Below, one piece after another: positions 51,040 to 60,562 of a stretch of DNA of 64,000 nucleotides. The notes beneath the pieces were generated by a model that ran no database searches, was not told the origin of the DNA, and worked only from the letters and a program-made list of their open reading frames with translations. The DNA comes from Anaerocolumna sp. AGMB13020 (lineage in GTDB: Bacteria; Bacillota; Clostridia; Lachnospirales; Lachnospiraceae): contig NZ_CP136910.1 of assembly GCF_033100115.1 (NCBI RefSeq), positions 3,000,001-3,064,000 of the forward strand, read 5' to 3'. A program made the position numbers and the translations under genes. Each line of letters begins with the position of its first letter. Position 1 is the first letter of the stretch.

Positions 51040-51112
51040 GCGCTTCTAGCTCAGTTGGTAGAGCACCTGACTCTTAATCAGGGTGTCCAGGGTTCGAGCC
51101 CCTGGAGGCGCA
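51040..51112 (+). tRNA. tRNA-Lys(CUU)
   Basis: A 73-nt cloverleaf: acceptor GCGCTTC/GAGGCGC, D-arm GCTCAGTTGGTAGAGC, anticodon loop CTCTTAA (anticodon CUU) and T-arm CCAGGGTTCGAGCCCCTGG. CCA is not encoded. Confidence 0.96.
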
Positions 51113-51120
51113 CTATGAAG

Positions 51121-51166
51121 GTCCTAGTTTGGCAGACGTGAGAGCTGCTGGGTTAGGGCTTTTTTG
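51121..51166 (+). terminator. Terminator after tRNA-Lys
   Basis: CCTAGTTTGGCAG pairs with CTGCTGGGTTAGG using several G-U pairs, followed by six T residues. Confidence 0.75.
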
Positions 51167-51506
51167 ATGCTTAAAAAAATGAGTTTTATTTTTCTAAAGA
51201 AAAAAAATCAGGTTTTCTATTTTGCTGAAGCAAGGAACACATTGTCTACTTTATTGTGTGTATTGTTCACATTGTCTGAGTTATTTCATATATGTTATAG
51301 TAGTCCTCTTTACAATATGAAAGAAACAATTAATTCTTTTATCTGCCAAATAGTAATCTTTTCATATAGTAAAATTACTTCTTTTGTTATAGAATTATAG
51401 TAATTATGCAGATAAAAGTTTAGTGGTGCAGAATACTTCATATGGGGATAATAGGAGAAGAAAAAGGCATAACAAAAAGGCAATAATGCAGAGTAGGGGT
51501 GGAATT
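51167..51506. other. Intergenic region upstream of the lipoprotein
   Basis: This AT-rich region of 340 nt has no supported gene. A 78-codon plus-strand frame (51164-51400) begins in the terminator stem, has no ribosome site and is not credible. Confidence 0.5.
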
Positions 51507-52250
51507 TTGAGCAGAATGAAAATTGTAAGGCTGGCTATGCTGATTATAAGCAGTTTTTTATTAACTGCCTGTAGTTTTAAAGACAGTGCTGATAACAATG
51601 GTGAACAAATGAAAGCAGTTCGTGAAGATGCATTTTCCGATAAGTGGTATGCCAGTACCGGTAGGTTTGAAATTGCACCAGGTGAATTGACCAACATAGA
51701 TCTGGCAAGACCGGATAACAATAATGGATGGACTAAGACACTGGAAATAAAGTATCCGCAAATTTATAATATGGAAGATTCGGAGAAAGAAACTCGCATT
51801 AACGATACCCTTTATAAAGAAGCGGTTAATTATCATGATGTATTAACTAACAGAAGCTATCATGATTACCGTGTGGATTATCAACTTATGGAGGTAAATC
51901 AGGATATAGTAAGCATACTGTTTCTTGGCGAAGTAAGTGACCTAAAGACAGCGAACAGCTTTGCTCATGCAGTCACGATTGATATGAACACCGAACTGCA
52001 ACTGGAATTAAAAGATTTCCTTGATATAGAACAATCCTTTGTGGAAGATCATTTATATACCGATTTTGATGTTGTAGAGAATAACTTTGATGAAAAAAGT
52101 GATAATACACCATTTATTGAAACCTTTGTAAATGATTATGAACTACAATCCCATATGAATGATTTCTATATTAATGGTGACAAGATTGGTATCATTATAC
52201 CAACCTATAATAGTATGGGATATATTCTTCTTCAAGGAAATTTTGAATAG
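51507..52250 (+). CDS. Lipoprotein with DUF4163/DUF3298-like domain
   Basis: This protein of about 247 residues has a lipoprotein signal peptide (MKIVRLAMLIISSFLLTAC, lipobox LTAC) and an extracellular domain. That domain has alternating strands such as WTKTLEIKYPQIYNM and FAHAVTIDMNTELQLELKDF, resembling the DUF4163/DUF3298 domains of RsiV- and PdaC-like proteins. I prefer TTG at 51507, with GGGGTGG just upstream; ATG at 51516 is the alternative. It is monocistronic. Function is unknown. Confidence 0.65.
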   Translation: MSRMKIVRLAMLIISSFLLTACSFKDSADNNGEQMKAVREDAFSDKWYASTGRFEIAPGELTNIDLARPDNNNGWTKTLEIKYPQIYNMEDSEKETRINDTLYKEAVNYHDVLTNRSYHDYRVDYQLMEVNQDIVSILFLGEVSDLKTANSFAHAVTIDMNTELQLELKDFLDIEQSFVEDHLYTDFDVVENNFDEKSDNTPFIETFVNDYELQSHMNDFYINGDKIGIIIPTYNSMGYILLQGNFE

Positions 52251-52255
52251 GTTAA

Positions 52256-52329
52256 GAGGGGATTAATTTTCAGGAGTACTTGTTATTGCTTGTACTTTAT
52301 AAGGCGTTTGAATGATTAATCCCCTTTTT
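52256..52329 (+). terminator. Terminator after the lipoprotein gene
   Basis: GGGGATTAAT and ATTAATCCCC flank a 47-nt loop and are followed by five T residues. Confidence 0.75.
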
Positions 52330-52430
52330 GGTTGATAGGTTTCGGTTATTGCAGCTTAATATGTTACAAGCTTGAATATTCAGCCCGGCAAAAACAACGC
52401 AAAAGCACAGCCGTTTAAACAAGTCTTAGG

Positions 52431-54167
52431 TTATAACTTTAATTTTTGTATCATCCGGTCCAAGCGTCCCGCAATTTTACTAAGGGTATCTACCTGGCCG
52501 GTAATTCCCTGAACACTGTTGTTTTGTTCCGAGATACTGACCATCATTTCTTCTATTACTTCATCACTTTGCTTAAAATGAATTCCCATCTGCTGGATCT
52601 CATTCATAACACTTTCACTGAAGGCGGAAATCTCTTCTGTAGTTCCATAGACTTCCTGGACCATTTCAGAAACAGAAGATACAGAATCGGTAATCGCGGT
52701 AAAACGGTCATCAACCTTGTCCACCATGTTACTTTCGTTGTTTATGGTAGTCAGAACGGACTCCATGGAAGACTGAGTTTTACCAATGCTTTGTTGTATG
52801 CTCTGGATTAACATTTCTATAGAAGCCGCTTGTTGGGAGGATTCCTCTGCTAATTTTCTTACTTCGTCTGCCACTACGGAGAAACCTTTTCCGTGCTCAC
52901 CTGCCCGGGCGGCTTCAATAGAGGCGTTAAGGGCCAGAAGGTTGGTTTGTTTTGCAATACTTCTGATACTATCAATAATCTGATTAATCTGAGCAGATTC
53001 TTCCTTCAGCTGAGCAACCTGTTGACCGGTTTCAGATACTTTCTGAACGGATTCATGAACGTACAGCTTCATGTCTTTCATTATATCTTTTCCTGCGACG
53101 GCTTCTTCGGTGGTCTTGGCAGCGGCAGCCGCAACTTTCTCTGATCGAAGGGTAACTTGAGCCACTGCTTCATTAATCTGAGAAACTTTTCTGTTTACTT
53201 CTCCTTCTGCGTTGGACCTGCGTTCTATGGCTCCTTTACTTTTCGATACGGAAGACTGGAGCGTTGAGGTGGTTTCCTTAGTTGCTGCCATCAGTTCTTG
53301 AAAAGTATCGGTACTTTTATTCAGGTATTCAGAGGATTCACGAATGGTTAACATCATGTCATGGACAGTGCACAGCAGATTGTTTACATGATTCGCTAAA
53401 AGTCCTATTTCATTGTTGCTCTTGATATCAATACGTTTCGTCAAATCTCCTTCCAGATTGGATATTTCCTCTACTTTTTCCACCAATACCTCAACTGACC
53501 GCATTTGGGATCTTACTACAATATTAACGATAATGTTCACTATGATTAATACAATCAGCAATAGACCAATAAAGCCAGCCAATACAAGGGTCAGGACAAG
53601 CGCGATTAAGTCTGTTTTCACAGTGGTGTGAATTACCATGCTCTGTTTATCGGATAACTGTACCGGCAGATAGAAATCCAAAGGCTCCCGTTCCCAGATA
53701 AAAGAGATATTGAAATCTGAAATCTGTGCCTCTCCGGTTTCATAAGCTTTTACCAGTAAATTATCTGTGTGAACAAGCTTTTCATTGCTGTTATGCTCTT
53801 TATTGCCTTCTATTCCATAAACATAGACATATTCCCCGTCCTTTTGGGTAATCAAGGAGATACTGTCGGACAGCAAATTAATATTTTTCTTATATTTTTT
53901 GACTTCACTTTTTAGATTATCAAAGCTGGACTGGTCAAGAGTTCCGTTATGAAAAGATTTTGAAATTCCCAACTGTTCCAGGCTGCCGCTTAATCCGGTA
54001 ATGACGGACTGAAAAGATGACTCAGCAAACTGAGACAGTTTATCAAAGGCAATTGAGGTTGTTACGGCTCCTAAGATTAGAAAGGCGGCTATGATAGCCA
54101 GCATTATTCTAATGACAATCTGCCTGCCCATGCTTACAGTTTTATCTCTTCCTGCTTTTTTTATCAT
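52431..54167 (-). CDS. Methyl-accepting chemotaxis protein
   Basis: This 578-residue receptor has an N-terminal transmembrane helix (about residues 15-40), an extracytoplasmic sensor of about 140 residues without a recognised family, a second transmembrane helix, a HAMP domain and a signalling domain. The signalling tip reads [20 protein letters not shown]. It should signal through CheA and CheW. The start ATG at 54167 (MIKKAGRDK) follows GGGAGG; the longer upstream frame has no ribosome site. No che genes are adjacent. Confidence 0.93.
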   Translation of the reverse strand: MIKKAGRDKTVSMGRQIVIRIMLAIIAAFLILGAVTTSIAFDKLSQFAESSFQSVITGLSGSLEQLGISKSFHNGTLDQSSFDNLKSEVKKYKKNINLLSDSISLITQKDGEYVYVYGIEGNKEHNSNEKLVHTDNLLVKAYETGEAQISDFNISFIWEREPLDFYLPVQLSDKQSMVIHTTVKTDLIALVLTLVLAGFIGLLLIVLIIVNIIVNIVVRSQMRSVEVLVEKVEEISNLEGDLTKRIDIKSNNEIGLLANHVNNLLCTVHDMMLTIRESSEYLNKSTDTFQELMAATKETTSTLQSSVSKSKGAIERRSNAEGEVNRKVSQINEAVAQVTLRSEKVAAAAAKTTEEAVAGKDIMKDMKLYVHESVQKVSETGQQVAQLKEESAQINQIIDSIRSIAKQTNLLALNASIEAARAGEHGKGFSVVADEVRKLAEESSQQAASIEMLIQSIQQSIGKTQSSMESVLTTINNESNMVDKVDDRFTAITDSVSSVSEMVQEVYGTTEEISAFSESVMNEIQQMGIHFKQSDEVIEEMMVSISEQNNSVQGITGQVDTLSKIAGRLDRMIQKLKL

Positions 54168-54656
54168 TCGTACCCTCCCACGGATTATGTAATAATGTAC
54201 TTTATTGTTTTCTTGTATAGAATATAACAATAGGAAGGAAAGAAGTAAATAAAGAAAAGATAAACATTTATTAATATTACATATCAAACATTAAAATAAT
54301 TGTTCGCATATAGAAAATTAAGGTGCTGCGTGGTAATTTATGTATAAGCAAGATAATATATGGGAGTCTGAAGGATAGCCTATGATCTAGGAGGAAAAGA
54401 TTAGTGGAACTCTGCATCATTGCGTGTCATTGGAGGACAATAAGTTTTATAGTATGAAATAAGGAGCGTATAAGATTGAAGTAATTAATTTCTTGATTGC
54501 ATTTTTATTCATAATTTGTTATTATAAGTAATAAGAACATTCAAAATCAATAAAATAATAAGTAAAAAAGGCATTTTGTTCGAATTGTCAATTGATCAAA
54601 AGTGAATAAATATGCAAATTAAAATTCACACAATCATGCTGATGGAGGTAGTAATT
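54168..54656. other. Intergenic region between the chemotaxis receptor and argC
   Basis: About 490 nt without a supported gene. An AGGAGG near 54389 is not at usable distance from any start. ARG-box-like sequences lie at its end. Confidence 0.5.
54603..54628. promoter_or_regulatory. ARG-box-like sites upstream of argC
   Basis: TGAATAAATATGCA (54603-54616) has one mismatch to TGAATWWWWATTCA, and CAAATTAAAATTCA (54615-54628) has two. They lie about 30 nt before the argC ATG and could bind ArgR. Confidence 0.45.
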
Positions 54657-55604
54657 ATGAAAACCAAAGTTTTTGTAGATGGAAGCGAAGGAACAACCGG
54701 ACTAAGAATCCATGAACGATTCAAAGGCCGTGAGGATATCGAATTATTGACGATTGCACCGGAGTTAAGAAAAGATGAAGCAGAGAGAAAAAAGCTCATT
54801 AATTCCTCGGATGTCACCTTTCTCTGTCTTCCCGATGCTGCAGCCAAAGAAGCAGTTGCAATGGTAGAAAACCATAAGGTTAAAATAATTGATACCTCCA
54901 CAGCTCATAGAACGAATAAAGAATGGGCATATGGGTTGCCGGAACTGTCAGAGGAGCATAAGGCTAAGATACAAAAGGGCAGTCGGATTGCAGTTCCCGG
55001 TTGCCATGCGACTGGCTTCATCTCATTAGTATATCCTCTTATAAAAGAAGGGGTTTTACCGGAGGATTATCCGATTAACAGCTTTTCTCTTACAGGTTAC
55101 AGCGGAGGAGGAAAGAAAATGATAGCCGAATACCAGGAGGAGGAGAGACTGACAGCATATACAGCCCCCAGAGAATACGGACTGGGGCAGCAGCACAAGC
55201 ATCTGAAAGAAATGAAATTAGTTACAGGTCTTATAAGAGAACCGCTGTTTTCGCCTATTGTGGCTGATTATTATAGCGGTATGCTGGTATCCATTCCCTT
55301 GTATACAGATTTACTTAAGAAAAAGCAGACACCTGAGCAACTCCAGAAATTATTTTCAGATTACTACAAGGACCAGCTCTTTATAAAGGTGATGTCCTAT
55401 GGGGCCGAAGCTGAGAAGAATGGTTTTTTAAGCGGTATTGATTGTAGCGGCTGGGATGGGCTTAATATTTATATTACCGGCAATTCAGACAGAGTGGTAC
55501 TGTCAGCACAATTTGATAATTTGGGTAAAGGAGCCTCCGGTGCAGCGATTCAGTGCCTTAACCTGATACTTGGCTGCGCAGAAGCTACCGGTTTGAATCT
55601 GTAA
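54657..55604 (+). CDS. argC: N-acetyl-gamma-glutamyl-phosphate reductase
   Basis: This 315-residue NADPH-dependent enzyme of arginine and ornithine synthesis is of the shorter type, with GSEGTTGLRI at the nucleotide site and catalytic Cys116 in VPGCHATGF. GGAGG precedes ATG 54657. No other arg genes are nearby, so it is a stand-alone copy, possibly one of two. Confidence 0.92.
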   Translation: MKTKVFVDGSEGTTGLRIHERFKGREDIELLTIAPELRKDEAERKKLINSSDVTFLCLPDAAAKEAVAMVENHKVKIIDTSTAHRTNKEWAYGLPELSEEHKAKIQKGSRIAVPGCHATGFISLVYPLIKEGVLPEDYPINSFSLTGYSGGGKKMIAEYQEEERLTAYTAPREYGLGQQHKHLKEMKLVTGLIREPLFSPIVADYYSGMLVSIPLYTDLLKKKQTPEQLQKLFSDYYKDQLFIKVMSYGAEAEKNGFLSGIDCSGWDGLNIYITGNSDRVVLSAQFDNLGKGASGAAIQCLNLILGCAEATGLNL

Positions 55605-55755
55605 ATACTATCATTTTCCTGGTAAATATGTTATGATGGCAGGTAGTATGTCCTGATTAGTTGCTGTACCTTATCTGCAGGCGGTTAAGGTGAGCGTAAG
55701 GACAGGTATAAAGCTAGATAGGATAGAAATATGCTGTATCAGGAAGGAAAGTCGG

Positions 55756-56121
55756 ATGAAGAAAACTACCGCTCGTATAAAGAACATAACGCATACCCAT
55801 ACTGGTGATACTGAGATCGTACATAGTCACAGTCATGAGGCCGGTACAGGTCATAAACATAGCCATCAGAATACCAAGGCTGTTTTGAACCGTTTATCCC
55901 GGGCAGCAGGACATCTGGATTCGGTTAAGAGAATGATAGAAGACGGCAAGGACTGCAGTGAAGTGCTTATTCAGCTTTCGGCGGTAATAGCAGCACTAAA
56001 CAGTACTGGTAAGATTATACTGGAAGACCATATTCAGAATTGCATTGTAGATGCTATTGAATCCGGTGATAAGACCTCACTGGAGAATCTTAATAAAGCC
56101 ATTGACCGTTTTATAAAATAA
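55756..56121 (+). CDS. CsoR/RcnR-family metal-sensing repressor with His-rich N-terminus
   Basis: This 121-residue all-helical repressor has the family core from about residue 41 (LNRLSRAAGHLDSVKRMI) with the metal-ligand set Cys67, His92 and Cys96, spaced as Cys-x24-His-x3-Cys like CsoR. An unusual N-terminal extension holds eight His between residues 13 and 37. The downstream ECF nickel/cobalt transporter suggests nickel or cobalt as effector, although this ligand set is also used for copper. The start is ATG 55756. The upstream leader can form nested stems. Confidence 0.8.
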   Translation: MKKTTARIKNITHTHTGDTEIVHSHSHEAGTGHKHSHQNTKAVLNRLSRAAGHLDSVKRMIEDGKDCSEVLIQLSAVIAALNSTGKIILEDHIQNCIVDAIESGDKTSLENLNKAIDRFIK

Positions 56122-56170
56122 ATTATAAGAGCAGGAAAGTACTGTCCCGGAAGAGAAAGCTGGAAAGCTA

Positions 56171-56192
56171 TCCCCATCCGGGGCATTTTTTA
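56171..56192 (+). terminator. Possible terminator after the metal sensor
   Basis: CCCC-ATCC-GGGG is a short GC stem followed by a T-rich run. The stem is only about 4-5 bp, so it is a weak call. Confidence 0.4.
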
Positions 56193-56277
56193 TTTAAAAC
56201 CAGGGGATAAAAAAAGGCGGAGGCAGAAAAAATGTGGATAAATAAAGTCATTTCAGGTACTTGTTTTTTTAACAAAA

Positions 56278-56293
56278 ATATCCCCCCTATGGG
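56278..56293. promoter_or_regulatory. Operator-like C-run element before the transporter
   Basis: ATATCCCCCCTATGGG resembles the C/G-tract operators of CsoR/RcnR-type repressors and lies about 65 nt upstream of the transporter start. It may bind the adjacent repressor. Confidence 0.5.
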
Positions 56294-56358
56294 CTTGTTT
56301 TTTACCTGAGTAGGTCTATAATGCAGATAGATTAAGCAAATGAAGGAGAGTCTTATTT

Positions 56359-57357
56359 ATGCATATGGCAGATGCCCTAATTGCACCGGCTGTGGCGGCA
56401 ACTATGTTTGCGGCTTCCGGTATAACCACCGCCTATTCTATGAAAGAGGTTAAGCAGGAAAATGACCCAAGGAAGATACCCACCATGGGGGTAATGTCTG
56501 CGTTTGTTTTTGCCACCCAAATGATTAATTTCACCATTCCAGGTACCGGTTCCAGCGGACATTTATGCGGCGGACTGCTCTTATCTATTATGCTTGGGCC
56601 TTACGCAGGATTTTTATCCATGGTATCCGTACTTTTGATTCAGTGCCTCCTGTTTGCTGACGGCGGGCTATTGGCTTTAGGGGCAAATATCTGGAATATG
56701 GCCTTCTATGGCTGTTTTGTTGGGTACTTGTTAATTTATCGTCCTATTACAAAGAAGAAATTAAATAATACAAGGATTATGGCTGCTTCCATCCTTGGCA
56801 GTGTTATCAGCCTTCAGCTGGGAGCCTTTAGTGTAACCATACAGACACTGCTGTCCGGAATTACAGCGTTATCCTTCGGACAATTCCTGGCGCTCATGCA
56901 GCCCATCCATCTTGCCATAGGTGCAGTGGAAGGCCTTATAACTGGTGCTGTGATAATTTTTGTATATAACACAAGGCCGGAAATACTAAAGACAGAAACC
57001 TTAAAAGCAAGAATGAGTTTTAAGCAGGTAATTGCAATACTGGGTGTGTCGGTTGTTATAATAGGAGGAGGTTTATCCCTTGTAGCATCGGGTAATCCGG
57101 ATGGTTTGGAATGGTCTATTGAAAAAGTCACAGGAAGTACGGAAATAGAAGCACAGAAGGAATATTCTTCTGCAGTTGATACAGCTGCTGCTATTCAGGA
57201 AAAAACGGCTTTGCTTCCGGATTATGCTTTTCGAGACAGTGAGTCACCGGCAGGAACTTCCTTTTCCGGAGTTGCAGGAGCCTTCATTGTTGCAGGGCTA
57301 ACAATAGGCTTAAGTCTGTTATTTAAGCTATTTCGCAAAAAGGGTAAAACGACATAG
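56359..57357 (+). CDS. cbiM: ECF nickel/cobalt transporter substrate-capture protein (NikMN fusion)
   Basis: This 332-residue membrane protein starts MHMADALIAP, the N-terminal His-rich motif that binds Ni or Co in CbiM/NikM proteins. Several transmembrane helices follow (GHLCGGLLLSIMLGPYAGF). A C-terminal PDGLE/CbiN-type region has one helix on each side of an extracytoplasmic loop (NPDGLEWSIEKV), making an M-N fusion. AAGGAGAG precedes the ATG. It works with CbiQ and CbiO downstream. Confidence 0.92.
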   Translation: MHMADALIAPAVAATMFAASGITTAYSMKEVKQENDPRKIPTMGVMSAFVFATQMINFTIPGTGSSGHLCGGLLLSIMLGPYAGFLSMVSVLLIQCLLFADGGLLALGANIWNMAFYGCFVGYLLIYRPITKKKLNNTRIMAASILGSVISLQLGAFSVTIQTLLSGITALSFGQFLALMQPIHLAIGAVEGLITGAVIIFVYNTRPEILKTETLKARMSFKQVIAILGVSVVIIGGGLSLVASGNPDGLEWSIEKVTGSTEIEAQKEYSSAVDTAAAIQEKTALLPDYAFRDSESPAGTSFSGVAGAFIVAGLTIGLSLLFKLFRKKGKTT

Positions 57358-57399
57358 ATAACGAGGTACCCTACATAAAGGATACTGTTAAAGAGAGAG

Positions 57400-57435
57400 A
57401 AGGGCTGTTCATTGTGAGAAACAGCCCTTTTCTTT
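57400..57435 (+). terminator. Terminator between cbiM and cbiQ
   Basis: AAGGGCTGTT and AACAGCCCTT with a 10-nt loop, followed by TTCTTTT. It may partly separate cbiM from cbiQO. Confidence 0.8.
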
Positions 57436-57542
57436 TAGACTATTACATAAGATGTAAGCCAGGCAGGAACACGAGTTTTATTTTTAGTAAGATAGTAGTA
57501 TAATTAGTGTCATGAAACAGTTCATACACAGAAGAGGTAAAT

Positions 57543-58328
57543 ATGGCTAATATAAAAGATGCGTTATTTGAAGTCCATGAGCTGGAGGAGCTGGCATTAA
57601 GGGATTTGGAGATTAATCGTGTACATCCGCTGGCGAAACTCCTGATTACGATAAGTTATATGGTACTTGTGGTTTCTTATCATAAATATGATATCTGGGG
57701 GTTACTTCCCTTAATAATATATCCAATAGTTTTAATGAGGCTCTCAGAGATATCTTTAAAGGACTGTTTCCGAAAGATAAGAGGAATACTTCCGCTTATC
57801 TTGTTTATCGGTCTCTTTAATCCCTTTCTAGACCGGGAAGTGCTATTTATGGCAGGTAAGCTTCCTATAACAGGAGGTATCCTGTCTTTTCTTACCCTAT
57901 TCTTAAAAGGTGCTTATTGCCTTTTCGCTTCCTTCCTGCTTATAGCAACAACCGGAATAGAGGGAGTCTGCTATAGTTTGAGATTACTTAAGTTACCGGG
58001 AATTCTGGTGAATCAGTTTCTTCTGACTTACCGGTATATAACGGTATTGATGAAAGAGGCTAATGCTGTTTATCAGGCTTATTCCTTAAGGGCACCGGGG
58101 GAAAAAGGAGTAAAGTATAAGATATGGGGATCTTTATTAGGGCAGCTGTTTCTCCGCTCCATTGACAGGGCAGGGAATCTATATGAAAGCATGTTGCTTC
58201 GAGGTTTTGAAGGAGAATACTACCTGACAGGCAAACGCAAAGCAGAAGGCAAGGATTATGCTTATTTTGTACTTTGGGCAGGGATATTTCTGATACTTCG
58301 TGTTGGCATCAGATATCTCATGAAATAA
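57543..58328 (+). CDS. cbiQ: ECF transporter transmembrane protein CbiQ
   Basis: This 261-residue T-component has several transmembrane helices and the coupling motif region with AYSLRAPGE and LLRGFEGEY, which touch the ATPase. It pairs with CbiM and CbiO. AGAGG precedes the ATG. Confidence 0.92.
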   Translation: MANIKDALFEVHELEELALRDLEINRVHPLAKLLITISYMVLVVSYHKYDIWGLLPLIIYPIVLMRLSEISLKDCFRKIRGILPLILFIGLFNPFLDREVLFMAGKLPITGGILSFLTLFLKGAYCLFASFLLIATTGIEGVCYSLRLLKLPGILVNQFLLTYRYITVLMKEANAVYQAYSLRAPGEKGVKYKIWGSLLGQLFLRSIDRAGNLYESMLLRGFEGEYYLTGKRKAEGKDYAYFVLWAGIFLILRVGIRYLMK

Positions 58329-58354
58329 GTTAAGGCACACCAGAAGGAGAGGTT

Positions 58355-59149
58355 ATGAAAAGTATAAAAACAATAAAACCATTGGCATCAAAGGATTTAA
58401 GGCAGAATCATACAGATGGGACGGGACTGGTGGAATGTAAGAATCTGTCTTTTTCTTATGAAAAGGGTACGGATATCTTGCAGGGGATTACTTTTTCAAC
58501 CGGAAGAGAAGAAGCGGTGGGTATTGTCGGCGCCAATGGAGCTGGGAAGTCCACGTTGCTTCGAATACTGGTTGGTCTGGAAAGCGCCTATACCGGGGAA
58601 GTTCTGATTGACCATATACAGGTAAAAAAAGAGAATTACGCCTTTATAAGGGCGCATGCAGGTTACCTCTTTCAGGATTCCGACAACCAGCTCTTTACCC
58701 AAAGTGTTTACCAGGATGTAGCTTTCGCACCGAGAAATTACGGACTGAACGAAGCTGAGGTGGATAAACGGGTAATGGAGGCTCTGGGAATCCTTGATAT
58801 TACCCATTTGCGAGACAAACAGATTCATAAAATGTCCGGAGGTGAGAAGAAAATGGCATCCATTGCAACCCTGTTGTCTATGGCGCCGGATATCCTTCTG
58901 TTTGATGAACCCTCTATTGCACTTGATCCAAGAAATCGCCGGACGCTGATTCAGGTTATAAATAAATTAAGGTTAACAAAATTAATTGCCTCTCATGACC
59001 TGGACCTAGTACTCGAAACCTGTACAAGGGTAATCCTTATAGCAGAAGGCAAAATAATTAAGGATGGGCCGTCAGAGGAGATATTAAAGGATAAAGAGCT
59101 GCTAGAAGCAAATCATCTGGAACTTCCTTTGTGTTTACAAAGATGCTGA
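58355..59149 (+). CDS. cbiO: ECF transporter ATPase CbiO
   Basis: This 264-residue ABC ATPase has Walker A GANGAGKST (59-67), the Q-loop in YLFQDSDNQLF, the signature MSGGEKK, Walker B ILLFDEPS and the switch His in ASHDLDL. It follows cbiQ by 26 nt, with GGAGAGG before the ATG. Confidence 0.94.
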   Translation: MKSIKTIKPLASKDLRQNHTDGTGLVECKNLSFSYEKGTDILQGITFSTGREEAVGIVGANGAGKSTLLRILVGLESAYTGEVLIDHIQVKKENYAFIRAHAGYLFQDSDNQLFTQSVYQDVAFAPRNYGLNEAEVDKRVMEALGILDITHLRDKQIHKMSGGEKKMASIATLLSMAPDILLFDEPSIALDPRNRRTLIQVINKLRLTKLIASHDLDLVLETCTRVILIAEGKIIKDGPSEEILKDKELLEANHLELPLCLQRC

Positions 59150-59316
59150 CCAAGGAATAAGCGTAATTAAGATAGATAAGACCTGAGCAGCAGAGATAAG
59201 AAAAAAATATATAATGACTTTCTGCTATTGTAATTATGTTCAGGCTGAAAATAGAGGAAATGTAAGAAAAGAAAAATAGCTATTTTAAGAAATGGAATAA
59301 TCAGGTATAATGGGTT

Positions 59317-59356
59317 ATAAGGACATAAGGACATAAGGACATAAGGACATAAGGAT
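59317..59356. repeat. 8-bp tandem repeat ATAAGGAC
   Basis: Five adjacent copies, the last ending in T. The tract lies about 70 nt upstream of the zinc-ribbon gene. Slippage could vary the copy number. Confidence 0.9.
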
Positions 59357-59423
59357 ATTAAAATCATAAAATTCATGAAAAATCTATAATAATGATACTA
59401 TTACAAAGGAATAAAAGATAACT

Positions 59424-60308
59424 ATGAAGGTATGTGAATATTGCGGAACCAGAGTGGCGGACAACGTCATGCATTGTGCAGGGTGCGGATCAAAAGAATT
59501 TAAAAATATTTGTTTGAAATGTGGAAGTGTTATATCAGGTAATAAATGTCCAAAATGTGAGGAAGGCATAAAGGACATAAGAAATGAACAAGTAATACAA
59601 CACCCAGTTGTACGGAGAATGAAACGTAAAAGAAACTATAAATTAATTGCTGCTCTGGTTTTATTGTATTTGGGGATAGGCGGTTTTGTAATGATGAATT
59701 ATATACCTAATACGGAGGAATACCAGAAACTAAAGGAAAGTCAAAAAAAACAAAAGCTGACCTATGCTGAATTAATAACGTTAAAAGATCATCCGAAATA
59801 TTATGGAGATTACAAAGAGGCAAAAATATTCTGGAAAAAATATGATGAGGTTGTAGTAGCCACAACAGGTAGTAACGAGGATGCGCTGTTACTGGTGGGA
59901 ACCACTGATTCTAAGGTTATTGACAATATCAGAATTAATCTTTCAGAGGTTGAAGGAAATCAGAACATTGAACTGGAGGATGTCCTGTCATTGGTATCCG
60001 ATTACATACCCTTTGACATAATTGATAAATATTATGATTTTAAAGAAGCATTTCATGAGACTTATAAAGCAGGCAATTATGAGGCTTATCATTATGTGAT
60101 GGATTTAAATGAGGCAGGGAAGAAAGCAAATAAAACTGGTGAAATAAAATACGATGACAAATTTTCTTTTCAAATAATACATAGAAATGACCATGAATGG
60201 ATTGCTGAAATGAATTATCTCTCCTACGAAGGAAAATATAAAAGCTTTAAAGAGGAGGAATTTGATATTAAGAAGTGGAAGGTCGACCTTAAAAAATATA
60301 GAAATTAG
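59424..60308 (+). CDS. Zinc-ribbon membrane protein of unknown function
   Basis: This 294-residue protein has paired zinc ribbons at the N-terminus (CEYCGTR then CAGCG; CLKCGS then CPKCEEG), a basic stretch, one transmembrane helix (about residues 70-90) and a C-terminal extracytoplasmic domain of about 200 residues without a recognised family. The layout suggests a membrane-tethered regulator or sensor. The ribosome site is weak. An octamer tandem repeat lies upstream. Confidence 0.7.
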   Translation: MKVCEYCGTRVADNVMHCAGCGSKEFKNICLKCGSVISGNKCPKCEEGIKDIRNEQVIQHPVVRRMKRKRNYKLIAALVLLYLGIGGFVMMNYIPNTEEYQKLKESQKKQKLTYAELITLKDHPKYYGDYKEAKIFWKKYDEVVVATTGSNEDALLLVGTTDSKVIDNIRINLSEVEGNQNIELEDVLSLVSDYIPFDIIDKYYDFKEAFHETYKAGNYEAYHYVMDLNEAGKKANKTGEIKYDDKFSFQIIHRNDHEWIAEMNYLSYEGKYKSFKEEEFDIKKWKVDLKKYRN

Positions 60309-60353
60309 ACAAGCGTATTACACTTAGTTTAATCAGATAATATAAAGTTTATA

Positions 60354-60398
60354 AAATAAAGCCAAGGCAGCATGGCAGCATCAGCCCTGGCTTTATTT
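60354..60398. terminator. Terminator after the zinc-ribbon gene
   Basis: AAATAAAGCCA and TGGCTTTATTT with inner G-C pairs form a long stem with A/T flanks suited to both strands. Confidence 0.75.
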
Positions 60399-60562
60399 GT
60401 GCTGTTTTCCGGGTGCTCTTTGCTTTTTATTTCAAAATCATAGAATTGTATGTTTCTAGTAATTGAAATTATAGTTATGAAATTATGATTTCCGAAGATA
60501 CTATGGATAAACAATTTTATCAATAAACTGTTCAAAGATAAAAAAGAAAGCAGGAACAAAAT

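Noticed and set aside
51164..51400. 78-codon plus-strand frame after tRNA-Lys
   Set aside because: It starts inside the tRNA terminator, has no ribosome site and has low-complexity hydrophobic composition.
54389..54467. 17-codon GTG frame after an AGGAGG sequence
   Set aside because: The ribosome site is about 19 nt from the start codon, too far, and the peptide has no leader-peptide features.
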